DNA from: Bacillota bacterium
GTDB lineage: Bacteria > Bacillota > SHA-98 > Ch115
Direction of reading: 5' to 3'
Assembly (NCBI GenBank): GCA_012842565.1
Contig: DUSO01000179.1
Coordinates: 1 to 39,423, forward strand
DNA length: 39,423 nt
Each line of letters opens with the position of its first letter. The first letter of the stretch is position 1. The translations under genes were made by a program, and so were the position numbers. This document shows, in pieces, positions 22,724-30,742 of the stretch. The notes beneath the pieces are model-generated. The model was not told the DNA's origin. It did not search any database and saw only the letters and a list, made by a program, of their open reading frames with translations.

Positions 22724-24220
22724 TCATCCAGCACCTCTGACGCCGAGGGTCTCGAGCTCCCACTCTTCGAGACCAACCCCCCTGAGGTGAAGACGGTTTC
22801 CTCGAACGCTCTCAATGGCGTTTATGCCCATCCCGCCCAGCATCTCCTTGATCTCCAGGCTCCATGCCTTTACGAGGTTTACAAGACGCCGGGTCGCGAT
22901 GTCGGGGTTAAGCCTCTTTGCCAGCACAGGATCGGCCGAGGTGATGCCCCAAGCGCACTTTCCCGTGTAGCATTGCTGGCACAGGGTGCACCCCATGGCC
23001 ACAAGGGCGGCGGTGCCGATGTAAACCGCATCGGCGCCGAGAGCGATAGCCTTTATGACGTCCGCGCTGGATCGAAAGCCCCCGGCCGCAACCAGGGATA
23101 CCCGGTTTCTGATGCCCTCTCGCCTGAGCCTCCTATCGACCGCGGCAAGCGCAAGCTCAATGGGAATTCCCACATTATCGCGGATAACCTTGGGTGCGGC
23201 ACCAGTCCCTCCCCTGACACCGTCAATAGCTATGATGTCGGCACCGGCCCTGGCTATGCCTGAGGCAATCGCCGGAGCGTTGTGGACGGCGGCGATCTTC
23301 ACCGATACGGGTTTCTCGTAGTTTGTAGCCTCCTTCAAGGCATAGATCAAAGTCGAGAGGTCCTCGATGGAGTATATATCATGCTGCGGAGCCGGAGACA
23401 ACGCATCCGTGCCCACCGGGATCATCCGGGTCTCAGCCACAAGAGGGGTTACCTTTTCCCCGGGGAGGTGCCCGCCGATGCCGGGCTTTGCTCCCTGGCC
23501 AATCTTTATCTCCACGACTGCGGCCTGGTTGAGATAGTCAAAATCTACGCCAAACCTTCCGGATGCGCACTGGACAATCACGTTCTTGCCAAAGCGCCTG
23601 AAGTCCCTGGGCCATCCCCCCTCCCCTGTGTTGCAGAGGGTCCCGCATTCTTCCGCGGCCTGCATTAACGCGAGCTGCGCATTGTAGGTTATGGCCCCGT
23701 AAGACATGGCGCTGAAAAGGATGGGCATCTCGAGCCTGACCTGCGGCGCAAGCTCCGTCAGGAGCCGCCCGTCAGCAAAACGAAGCCTGTCAGGCTTCGC
23801 CCCGAGAAAGGTGCGAAGTTCCATCGGCTCGCGGAGGGGATCAATTGAGGGATTGGTCACCTGGCTCGCATTCAGGAGGAGGTGATCCCAGTAAATCCGG
23901 TAAGGCTTGTCATTTCCCATCCCGGTCAGGATCACACCCCCGGTCTCGGCCTGCCTTTTTATATCCATGAGGTGTTCAGGGCGCCAGTTGGCATTCAGGC
24001 GAAAATCCCTCTCGCTCAAACGTATAGTGATGGCCCCTGTCGGGCAGTATGTAGCACACCGCTGGCAGCCGACGCAGCGATCGTCTGCCGAGACTATGGC
24101 GTCATCTTCCTCATCGTAGGCATGCACATCAAAGCTACATTGCCGCACGCATACCTGACAGCGAATGCACTTCTCGTTGTCCCTTATGACCGTAAAATCG
24201 TTCAATACATGGCTCCTCAT
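22724..24220 (-). CDS. glutamate synthase FMN/Fe-S subunit with N-terminal ferredoxin domain
   Basis: A 498-residue protein. Residues 1-70 hold two 4Fe-4S motifs, CIRCQVCVRQC and CVGCQRCATYC. Residues about 90-480 are the FMN-binding glutamate synthase central domain: PILFSAMSYGAI, NTGEGGWPRDF, KIGQGAKPGIGGHLPGEKV, IDGVRGGTGAAPKVIRDNVGIP, VAAGGFRSSADVIKAIALGADAV, and the cluster cysteines in CTLCQQCYTGKC. It would reduce 2-iminoglutarate to glutamate with electrons through its ferredoxin part. AGGAGT 7 bases upstream sets the start at ATG 24220. This gives an 86-base overlap with the end of the amidotransferase gene, in another frame. Confidence 0.94.
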   Translation of the reverse strand: MRSHVLNDFTVIRDNEKCIRCQVCVRQCSFDVHAYDEEDDAIVSADDRCVGCQRCATYCPTGAITIRLSERDFRLNANWRPEHLMDIKRQAETGGVILTGMGNDKPYRIYWDHLLLNASQVTNPSIDPLREPMELRTFLGAKPDRLRFADGRLLTELAPQVRLEMPILFSAMSYGAITYNAQLALMQAAEECGTLCNTGEGGWPRDFRRFGKNVIVQCASGRFGVDFDYLNQAAVVEIKIGQGAKPGIGGHLPGEKVTPLVAETRMIPVGTDALSPAPQHDIYSIEDLSTLIYALKEATNYEKPVSVKIAAVHNAPAIASGIARAGADIIAIDGVRGGTGAAPKVIRDNVGIPIELALAAVDRRLRREGIRNRVSLVAAGGFRSSADVIKAIALGADAVYIGTAALVAMGCTLCQQCYTGKCAWGITSADPVLAKRLNPDIATRRLVNLVKAWSLEIKEMLGGMGINAIESVRGNRLHLRGVGLEEWELETLGVRGAG

Positions 24221-25376
24221 AGACGGCACTCCTATCTACTCCAGGCTCGACGATTCCTTCAAAAAGCCTCCCTATTACCGGCTCCCCCCCTTGTACAGCC
24301 CAGGTCCTCTCTACATCGGGACAGACGAGCCTGATCGGAGCTTCCTCCGATGCCAGGAAAAGCAGATCGCCTTTGGACCCGGCTACCAGTGGCCTCAAGT
24401 TTATCCGGTCGCGGAGTCCTATCATCTCCCCCTGGTGGGCGATTATCACCGCAAAGGGGCCGTTCATGAGAAGGCTCCCATAGACCTGCCGCAAGGCAGT
24501 GTAGGTTTCGCGGTCCGGGCTGGGCATCCGGTCTATATCCTGCCACAGCGGGGCTGCAAAGACCTTAGCCACAACAGAGATTGGGAGCCCATGTTTTCTC
24601 ACCAGGAGGTCTGTAGCATAAGCAATGACCTCGGTGTCGGTATGCATTGAACAATAGTATCCATACATCTCCAGGAATGCCCGGTTCGTTCCATAAGACG
24701 ATATCTCGCCGTTATGTACCACTGTCCAGTCCAGGATGGAGAAGGGATGAGCCCCTCCCCACCAGGCCTGGGTGTTAGTGGGGAAACGTGAGTGCCCCGT
24801 CCAGAGATAGGCCTGGTATTCGTCGAGACAGAAAAACGTCCCGATGTCCTCCGCATGGCCCACGCCCTTGAAGACCCCCATATTCTTGCCGCTAGAGAAT
24901 ACAAAAGCCCCGTCGATCGAGGTATTTATAACCATGACCCTGTCAACCACATAGTCATCCGGGGTGAGCGCAATAGCTCCGTCCGGGGTGGGCGGAATTG
25001 CTTCTTCCTGCAAAGGCTCCACGAAGTAGCGCCACAGGATCGGAGCGTTGGCAATGCCGCGTGTGTTACGCGTGGGTATAGGCTCCTGAGCCCCGATCCT
25101 GAACCACTCTTGCAGTGCGCGCTCGGTTTCCTCCCGGGCGCGCTGTGTCTCGAACATCACATGTAGCGCGTATTCTTCAGGATGCTCGGGATATATCCCG
25201 TAGGCCGCGAATCCCCCGCCGAGGCCGTTGCCCCTGTCGTGCATATTCGCCATGGCCTCGATTACGTCGCGGCCAGACATTTTCCCGCCGGCTGTATTCA
25301 TGACGCCGAATATCCCGCAATTTGCAATAACCTTGTCATCATTGAACGGATTTGTGATCCTGTCCAGGTTTCTCAC
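24135..25376 (-). CDS. glutamate synthase class II glutamine amidotransferase subunit
   Basis: A 413-residue class II (Ntn) amidotransferase, like the first domain of glutamate synthase or GlxB/MgsA. The nucleophile Cys is in IANCGIFGV; other marks are TGHSRFPTNTQAWWGGAHPF, WTVVHNGEISSYGTNR and HTDTEVIAYATD. The Cys is at residue 20, so a short propeptide would be removed to expose it. The frame is open to 25406, but GTG 25376 overlaps the stop of the FAD oxidoreductase gene (GTGA) and has GGAGG upstream. It supplies ammonia to the FMN subunit. Its 3' end overlaps that gene by 86 bases. Confidence 0.93.
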   Translation of the reverse strand: MRNLDRITNPFNDDKVIANCGIFGVMNTAGGKMSGRDVIEAMANMHDRGNGLGGGFAAYGIYPEHPEEYALHVMFETQRAREETERALQEWFRIGAQEPIPTRNTRGIANAPILWRYFVEPLQEEAIPPTPDGAIALTPDDYVVDRVMVINTSIDGAFVFSSGKNMGVFKGVGHAEDIGTFFCLDEYQAYLWTGHSRFPTNTQAWWGGAHPFSILDWTVVHNGEISSYGTNRAFLEMYGYYCSMHTDTEVIAYATDLLVRKHGLPISVVAKVFAAPLWQDIDRMPSPDRETYTALRQVYGSLLMNGPFAVIIAHQGEMIGLRDRINLRPLVAGSKGDLLFLASEEAPIRLVCPDVERTWAVQGGEPVIGRLFEGIVEPGVDRSAVYEEPCIERFYGHKGQREVHSLSGMRAAM

Positions 25377-26725
25377 ACCGCACCAGCCTCCTCGCTCCGC
25401 CACCACCCGGCTCCGACTTGGCCCAGAATCATGCCCCGGCGGATGGGGCCGGGGAATAGGCCAATCCCGGGGTCCCTCAACAAGCCAACCTTGAATGATT
25501 CGCAGTTAATCTGATTGGCCATGCACCCGACTATGACGCCCGCGCGCTCGACCCCAGCACCGATACCGATCATTCCTACCACCTTGTTGTCACGGAGCAC
25601 TAGCTTACGGTAGAACCTCATATCAGGTTTTAACTCATAGAGAATCTCCCATTTGGTGCCTGGTTCGCTCTCCTTTGGAGGGTCAAAGATCCCCGCTGAC
25701 ACCGCAGGCAAGCCGAAGAAATGAAAGGCATTCATCGCGAGCCCCCCTCGAAAGGCCGTCGGCTTGCCAGCCATGTTGAGCCCGGCGATCCGTCCTTGGA
25801 GGTAAGCGTTAGGCCATATGGGAATAGCCCTGGCCGCTCCGGTCAGGAGGTCCATTCCGATAGCGACATCCCCGGCCGCATACACGCCCGGCATTGTGGT
25901 TTCCATTCGTCCGTTCACAAAGATCCCGCGCCCTGTGGCCGGGTGGCTGCAGGAATCGCCGGCATCGGGTTTGGCCAGGTCTATCCGCGGGGAAACCCCG
26001 GTAGCAACTATTACCATATCGCAAGGTAAAGCCGTCCCGTCTTTCAGCACAACGGCTCCCGCCGATCCCGCGGGACCCGCGACAATCTCAGAAGCCGCCT
26101 TGCTGGTCAAGATATCCACCCCGTTCTGAGAGAATAGACTCGCGACGATATCTGAAGCAGCCTGGTCCAGAACCGGCGAAAGGATCCGGGGCATGAACTC
26201 CACAACGCTGACCTTGAGGTCGAGCCTCGCAAGGGCTTCCGCCGCCTGGAGGCCGATAAGGCCGCCGCCGACGATCACGACATCTCTCACCCGTGGAAGA
26301 TACTCCCTTATCTGAATCGCATCCGCCAGAGTTGTAAATGTGAATACGCCGGGCAGGTCAATCCCTGAGATAGGTGGGAGGGCCGGGCGCGCTCCGGTCG
26401 CCAGCAGAAGCTTCTTATAGTGGATCTCATCGCCGGACGCCGTCGAAACAACCCTGGCCGGGTAGTCCACTCCGGTTACTCTAACCCCTAGAATGGCGTT
26501 GACGTTCATTCGGCGATAAAAGTCGCGCGACCGGTAGAGAATCCCGTCCAGGTCCCTTTCGCCTGTGAGGTATTGAGATATCAACGGCCGGGAATAGACA
26601 GGAAAACCCTCGTCAGATATAAGGACGATTGAACCCCCGGAATCCAGCTCCCGGATTGCCTCAATTGCCCCTATGGCCGCCACTGAATTGCCAACGATCA
26701 GGTATTCTGTCGAAAGGCCCGGCAT
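25373..26725 (-). CDS. FAD-dependent NAD(P)H oxidoreductase of the glutamate synthase operon
   Basis: A 450-residue pyridine nucleotide-disulfide oxidoreductase family protein. There are two Rossmann motifs: YLIVGNSVAAIGAIEAIRE (FAD, note GNSVAA instead of GxGxxG) and VVIVGGGLIGLQAAEALARL (NAD(P)H), plus LLLATGARP, IVATGVSPR and GVYAAGDVA. The middle cysteines of a true disulfide reductase are missing. It most likely passes electrons from NAD(P)H to the ferredoxin proteins of the complex, replacing the GltD small subunit. It starts at ATG 26725, overlapping the ferredoxin stop by one base (TGATG), and is translationally coupled to the next gene. Confidence 0.88.
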   Translation of the reverse strand: MPGLSTEYLIVGNSVAAIGAIEAIRELDSGGSIVLISDEGFPVYSRPLISQYLTGERDLDGILYRSRDFYRRMNVNAILGVRVTGVDYPARVVSTASGDEIHYKKLLLATGARPALPPISGIDLPGVFTFTTLADAIQIREYLPRVRDVVIVGGGLIGLQAAEALARLDLKVSVVEFMPRILSPVLDQAASDIVASLFSQNGVDILTSKAASEIVAGPAGSAGAVVLKDGTALPCDMVIVATGVSPRIDLAKPDAGDSCSHPATGRGIFVNGRMETTMPGVYAAGDVAIGMDLLTGAARAIPIWPNAYLQGRIAGLNMAGKPTAFRGGLAMNAFHFFGLPAVSAGIFDPPKESEPGTKWEILYELKPDMRFYRKLVLRDNKVVGMIGIGAGVERAGVIVGCMANQINCESFKVGLLRDPGIGLFPGPIRRGMILGQVGAGWWRSEEAGAV

Positions 26726-27351
26726 CAGAAATCACCCCCGCCTGGCGCAGCCACAGACCCGTCCCGCGCGGTCCGAGTCTCATCCCGCCTCGCCCGAGAT
26801 TCATCCGGCCCGACACCAGGCCTGTCAAGGACGAGGGCGACCTCGGCCCCGTTTGACGCGACCTCGGCGACACCGGGGGTAGCCCCAGCCCCGGAGAACT
26901 CAGCAAACACAAGGGCTTCGTTGGGGCAATTCCTTACACATGCAGGTATCTCTTCGCCATCACACATGTCGCAACGAGCTACCAGGCCCCTCGCCTCGTC
27001 GCGTGCGATAGCCCCGTACGGGCATGCCAGCACACAGGTCAGGCAGCCGATGCACTTATTCTCATCAAAGGCCACCTTGCCATCTCCGTCAACGTAAGTA
27101 GCACCCGTAATGCAGGAATAGGCGCACAAGGGCTCTGTACAGCGCCGGCATTGAAACCCGAATGAAAGGGCCCCATAGCGTTCGACCCGGATCCTGGCAG
27201 TAGCGCGCGGCTTCTCACGGCGAAAAGCCTTTATGAGGTTTCGGGTTCTCGAGTGCTGCACGAGACAGTAGACTTCGCAAAGTCCGCATCCCATACAGAC
27301 ATCGGGATTGACATAGACCTTCTTCACACCTTCCACGCGCCTTTCTGGCAA
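26725..27351 (-). CDS. 4Fe-4S ferredoxin-type protein (HycB/DmsB-like) of the glutamate synthase operon
   Basis: A 208-residue electron carrier with four cysteine clusters: CMGCGLCEVYC, CRRCTEPLCAYSC, CIGCLTCVLAC and CDMCDGEEIPACVRNC, the layout of four-cluster ferredoxin subunits in oxidoreductase complexes. The last ~55 residues are Ala/Arg/Gly-rich low complexity outside the fold. It is the first gene of the operon. The predicted start is TTG 27351 with AGGTGGG (in the 3' arm of a leader hairpin) upstream; GTG 27336 or 27327 are alternatives with poorer spacing. It probably links the FAD oxidoreductase to the FMN subunit. Confidence 0.88.
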   Translation of the reverse strand: MPERRVEGVKKVYVNPDVCMGCGLCEVYCLVQHSRTRNLIKAFRREKPRATARIRVERYGALSFGFQCRRCTEPLCAYSCITGATYVDGDGKVAFDENKCIGCLTCVLACPYGAIARDEARGLVARCDMCDGEEIPACVRNCPNEALVFAEFSGAGATPGVAEVASNGAEVALVLDRPGVGPDESRARRDETRTARDGSVAAPGGGDF

Positions 27352-27358
27352 AACAAAA

Positions 27359-27406
27359 TCCCACCTGCGTGACGTCCTTGAAAACAGTCGTCATCGACAG
27401 GTGGGA
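27359..27406 (-). promoter_or_regulatory. leader hairpin: attenuator or ribosome-site sequestering stem
   Basis: On the - strand transcript TCCCACCTG (27406-27398) pairs with CAGGTGGGA (27367-27359). Inside, TGACG (27393-27389) pairs with CGTCA (27374-27370). TTTTGTT and the TTG start follow at once. The 3' arm is also the only good ribosome site for that TTG. The structure can act as an intrinsic terminator or hide the ribosome site. A smaller upstream stem, GCCAC / GTGGC, covers 27444-27429. Confidence 0.65.
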
Positions 27407-27455
27407 CCACATCGCCCCTTAAATGTCTGCCACGCCGTTGTGGCTGGTAAAATTA

Positions 27456-27484
27456 ATGATATAGCACGCCGGCCTCTATGTCAA
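27456..27484 (-). promoter_or_regulatory. promoter of the glutamate synthase operon
   Basis: On the - strand: perfect -35 TTGACA (27484-27479), 17-bp spacer, -10 TATCAT (27461-27456), 11 of 12 consensus bases. The start near 27449 gives a leader of about 100 nt. Confidence 0.8.
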
Positions 27485-27492
27485 GACGGAGT

Positions 27493-27521
27493 ATACAATT
27501 CCCTGTGGATAAAATTCCCTG
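27493..27521 (-). promoter_or_regulatory. two 13-bp direct repeats upstream of the -35 box
   Basis: ATACAATTCCCTG (27493-27505) and ATAAAATTCCCTG (27509-27521) on the + strand, 12 of 13 bases the same, 16-bp period. They sit at about -44 to -72 from the predicted start, where an activator would bind. Confidence 0.55.
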
Positions 27522-27547
27522 AGGCGTTGTCATTCCCGGCGGATGCC

Positions 27548-28624
27548 CTATGCTGCCCCGCACCTGACAAAAGTGGCGATCCCCGAGGCATCCATCCCGG
27601 CAAGCCCGAGAGACTCCGGCGTCCTGCCCGTCTTCCTGTAATCCGTCTCCCGTATGAATGACGCCGTGTCAATGAGGAAGTCTATAGTAGGCGTCGGGAC
27701 TCCAAACATCCTCCCAAAGCCTGCGATAGGCACAAGTCCCATGGGCACGTCCTCAGTTATGAACCTATCCGGAGCCTGGCTTGCTGATGCGGGGATATTC
27801 CGCGTTTGGGGCAATGGCTTGAACATGACTCCGCCGTATGCAAGCTGCTCAAACTCCTCGACTGAAAACGGCCTTAGGCCCATGGCCTGAATTACCGATA
27901 GCCTCTCCGTCTCGGCAAGGTGTTCTATCCGGTCTATCGTGGGCGACTTCCAGCTATGGAAGTCGGCTCCGATAACCTCGGGTGATTCTATGCGCCCCAA
28001 ATTGAAGATATATTTGACCACATGCAGCATTGGGTTCGGATTGTTCAGCCCTACCGTGAGGACGTCCTCCCATGCGATGACCTCCGGGAAGGCCTCATTC
28101 AGAGCATCCACGGCCTTCGGAGTATCGGTCGCGGGAAACGCGGCAACGGGCAGCGCCTTCTTACGAGCCTTTATCCCCGCATGGGCCGGCTCGATCAACC
28201 TGGTGGCATAAGGCATGCTGATGGCCTCGGCCAAAACTACCCCCCGTGTGTTTGGATAGCGATCAAGGATCTTGCGGAATACCAGGGTGCCCCCCACGTA
28301 CCCGGGGAAGAGAGTGACAACCTGTCCCGCCCTGAGATGCGGCGCAACCTGTTCCGCTACAGCTTCGTGAGCATTGGCGGGTACCGCAACCAACAATACA
28401 TCTGAAGAATCTACCACCTGCCTTACATCCGTCGTGGCACATCGGATCTCTGCAAAACCTGCCATCACAGGCCCGCTCATCTTGATCCCGCCCCGCTGCC
28501 TTATGGCCTCAATGGGGGCCGGGTTGCAATCATAAATACCGGAAAGGTTGACCCCCCTGAGAACCAGGTCACCGGCCATCGACTGTCCGCCGTTCCCTGC
28601 CCCGATAACGCCAAACCGCCTCAT
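27548..28624 (-). CDS. octopine/nopaline dehydrogenase-family NAD(P)-dependent enzyme
   Basis: A 358-residue protein with an N-terminal Rossmann fold (FGVIGAGNGGQSMAGDL) and a C-terminal opine dehydrogenase domain. NNPNPMLHV carries the conserved His of this family. FHSWKSPTIDRIEHL and YRKTGRTPESLGLAGM are near the end. Family members couple an amino acid and a 2-oxo acid by reductive amination, or run in reverse to break opines down. The start is ATG 28624 with GGAGGA 7 bases upstream. It is the last gene of the lyase-TRAP operon, 75 bases after the permease, which favours a catabolic role (inference). Other members of this fold act on other 2-hydroxy or 2-amino acids. Confidence 0.85.
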   Translation of the reverse strand: MRRFGVIGAGNGGQSMAGDLVLRGVNLSGIYDCNPAPIEAIRQRGGIKMSGPVMAGFAEIRCATTDVRQVVDSSDVLLVAVPANAHEAVAEQVAPHLRAGQVVTLFPGYVGGTLVFRKILDRYPNTRGVVLAEAISMPYATRLIEPAHAGIKARKKALPVAAFPATDTPKAVDALNEAFPEVIAWEDVLTVGLNNPNPMLHVVKYIFNLGRIESPEVIGADFHSWKSPTIDRIEHLAETERLSVIQAMGLRPFSVEEFEQLAYGGVMFKPLPQTRNIPASASQAPDRFITEDVPMGLVPIAGFGRMFGVPTPTIDFLIDTASFIRETDYRKTGRTPESLGLAGMDASGIATFVRCGAA

Positions 28625-28698
28625 TTCAAGTCCTCCTTTTATCTGCACTTCTTAAGACCCCATTAGATTGCGCATCGTACAACAGGTCTTGCACAGGA

Positions 28699-30606
28699 TC
28701 ATTCGGACGGGGGAATGTTAACCAGCGTCTGGCGTCGCCGCCGAAGTGCCCCTGAGACCCGGCTTACGACCAGGATAATTGCAAAGAGTCCCAAACCGAT
28801 GATATCCGTCGCAAGCCCCGGTTTGATGAGCGTTAGTGCCGCTACAATCAGTAGCGCCCTCGCTATGCTTCCAATAGCTCTATCTCCCATCCAGCCCTCA
28901 ATACCCATGGCGAGGGCCCAGACCCCAATGATCGCCGTTACCGCGGCCCACATGATGTTGCCTAAGCCCCCCTGTGCCAACAGCGGAGGACCATAGACGA
29001 ACATGAACGGCACTATGTATGCAACGAGGCCCAGCCTTACCGCCGTAACCCCCACCCTCATGGGATTAGCCTTGGCAAGCCCGGCACCGGCATAAGCCGC
29101 GAGGGCGACGGGTGGCGTGATCGCCGAGATACAGGCATAATAGAAGATAAACATATGAGCGGCCAGTGGAGAAACCCCGAGTTCTATAAGAGCCGGTGCG
29201 GCGACAGCGGCACATATCAGATAAGAGGCCGTCGTAGGTAATCCCATGCCGAGCACCAGGCTTGCGACGGCAGATAAGACCAGGGCCGGGAGCAGATTCC
29301 CATGGGATAGGGCAAGGACCACCTGAGCAAACTTAAGGCCCGCCCCCGTTAAGGAGAGTACACCGATGACTATCCCGGCACACGCACATGAGCTTATGAT
29401 CCCTACGGAACCTTTTGCCCCGTCATAGAGCGCAGATATTATCCTCGCAAGCCCCATTCGAGTCTCGCGCTTAAAGGCAGTCACAACTATAACCGAAGCT
29501 ATCGCCCAGAGAGCAGCCCGGATCACGCTGGCTCTGAGCACCACCAGGACGAAGATGAGGACCAGCACTGGCGTTACAAGGTACCCCTGGGTCCTCAACA
29601 CATGCCTGACGGACGGGAGTTCATCCTTGGGGACACCTTTGAGGCCGTATTTGCCAGCCTCAAGGTCCACCATGAAAATTACGGATAGGAAATAGAGCAC
29701 TGCCGGGATCAGCGCAGAAGTTGCTATCTTAAGGTAGCTCACCCCTATGAGTTGCGCCATGATGAAGGCTGCGGAGCCCATGATGGGGGGCATGATCTGA
29801 CCGCCGGTGGATGCCACAGCCTCTACCGCCCCTGCAAAGGCCGGTTTGTAGCCGATTCTCTTCATCATCGGGATCGTAAAGACGCCGGTTGAAACGACAT
29901 TGGCAACAGAATTGCCCGAGATGGTTCCAAAGAGCGCGCTTGCCAGGACCGCGATCTTCGCCGGGCCGCCGCGTTTGTCACCCGCAACTCCCGTGGCGAA
30001 ATCTATAAAGAATTTACCTGCCCCTGTCGCATGAAGAAATGCACTGAACAGGAGCAGAAGGAAGACAAATTGAGCGGAGGCACCTAAAGATACGCTGAAA
30101 ATCGCGTCAAGACCCGTGACATAGCTTACAATCCTTGACCAATCGTACCCCCGGTGGCCCAAGATCCCCGGCAGACACCCCCCATACCTGGCGTATAGAA
30201 GGAATAGCGCAGCAAAGGTGGGAAGGATAGGCCCAGATGTGCGCCGTGTAATCTCCAGGACCATGATGACAAGCGCCGCGCTGAAAAAGAGATCCCAGGC
30301 CGTTGGAGCCACTCCTATACGGTAGATCAATTCCTCCATTTCCACGCTGAAGTAAACCGCAGCCGCCACTGCAAGAAGCGCCATGGCGATATCAAGCACT
30401 GAAGGTCTTCCCATGGGCGACCGCTTGGTTGCGGGATAGAGGAGGAAGACCAGCACGATTCCAAACGCCAGGTGGATATTGTACAGGATCCATGGTGTAA
30501 TGGGATTGAATCCCAAGAGGTAGATATGTACGAGGGACATTGCGACGCCTATAGCGACTACCAACTTGCCGAAAATCCCCTCATTCTCGCGGTCCAACTT
30601 TCTCAC
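28699..30606 (-). CDS. TRAP transporter fused permease (4TM/12TM, TAXI type)
   Basis: A 635-residue membrane protein joining the small (DctQ-like, first ~4 helices) and large (DctM-like) permease parts, the form used by TAXI-type TRAP systems. The large-part motif is clear: LASALFGTISGNSVANVVSTGVFTIPMM, AVASTGGQIMPPIMGSAAFIMA, LVLGMGLPTTASYLI and ITPPVALAAYAGAGLA. It drives uptake of an organic acid or amino acid with Na+ or H+. The start is GTG 30606 or, with better ribosome spacing, TTG 30597. Its binding protein is upstream; the 137-base gap between them holds tandem repeats. Confidence 0.94.
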   Translation of the reverse strand: MRKLDRENEGIFGKLVVAIGVAMSLVHIYLLGFNPITPWILYNIHLAFGIVLVFLLYPATKRSPMGRPSVLDIAMALLAVAAAVYFSVEMEELIYRIGVAPTAWDLFFSAALVIMVLEITRRTSGPILPTFAALFLLYARYGGCLPGILGHRGYDWSRIVSYVTGLDAIFSVSLGASAQFVFLLLLFSAFLHATGAGKFFIDFATGVAGDKRGGPAKIAVLASALFGTISGNSVANVVSTGVFTIPMMKRIGYKPAFAGAVEAVASTGGQIMPPIMGSAAFIMAQLIGVSYLKIATSALIPAVLYFLSVIFMVDLEAGKYGLKGVPKDELPSVRHVLRTQGYLVTPVLVLIFVLVVLRASVIRAALWAIASVIVVTAFKRETRMGLARIISALYDGAKGSVGIISSCACAGIVIGVLSLTGAGLKFAQVVLALSHGNLLPALVLSAVASLVLGMGLPTTASYLICAAVAAPALIELGVSPLAAHMFIFYYACISAITPPVALAAYAGAGLAKANPMRVGVTAVRLGLVAYIVPFMFVYGPPLLAQGGLGNIMWAAVTAIIGVWALAMGIEGWMGDRAIGSIARALLIVAALTLIKPGLATDIIGLGLFAIILVVSRVSGALRRRRQTLVNIPPSE

Positions 30607-30668
30607 CTCACCAAGAAGGCATTCTCCGGGCTTCCTCGCGTTTATAGCTCTAAGTGGTCACCTGTGAC

Positions 30669-30742
30669 AGCTGTCCGGCCACGCAATTCGTCTGGCGACT
30701 ACAATAGCTGTCCGGCTGCGCCAATTTGTCCGGCAGTGCAAT
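30669..30742 (-). repeat. two tandem 37-bp repeats between TRAP genes
   Basis: Units 30669-30705 and 30706-30742 both begin AGCTGTCCGGC and end CAAT. Within them TGTCCGGC (or CGTCTGGC) recurs four times at 30672, 30689, 30709 and 30727, every 17-20 bases. The block starts one base past the binding-protein stop codon. Confidence 0.7.

Noticed and set aside
27398-27410. GGTGGGACC on the + strand resembling the T-box motif GGUGGNACC
   Set aside because: It lies on the strand opposite to the genes, with no downstream + strand gene and no specifier loop.
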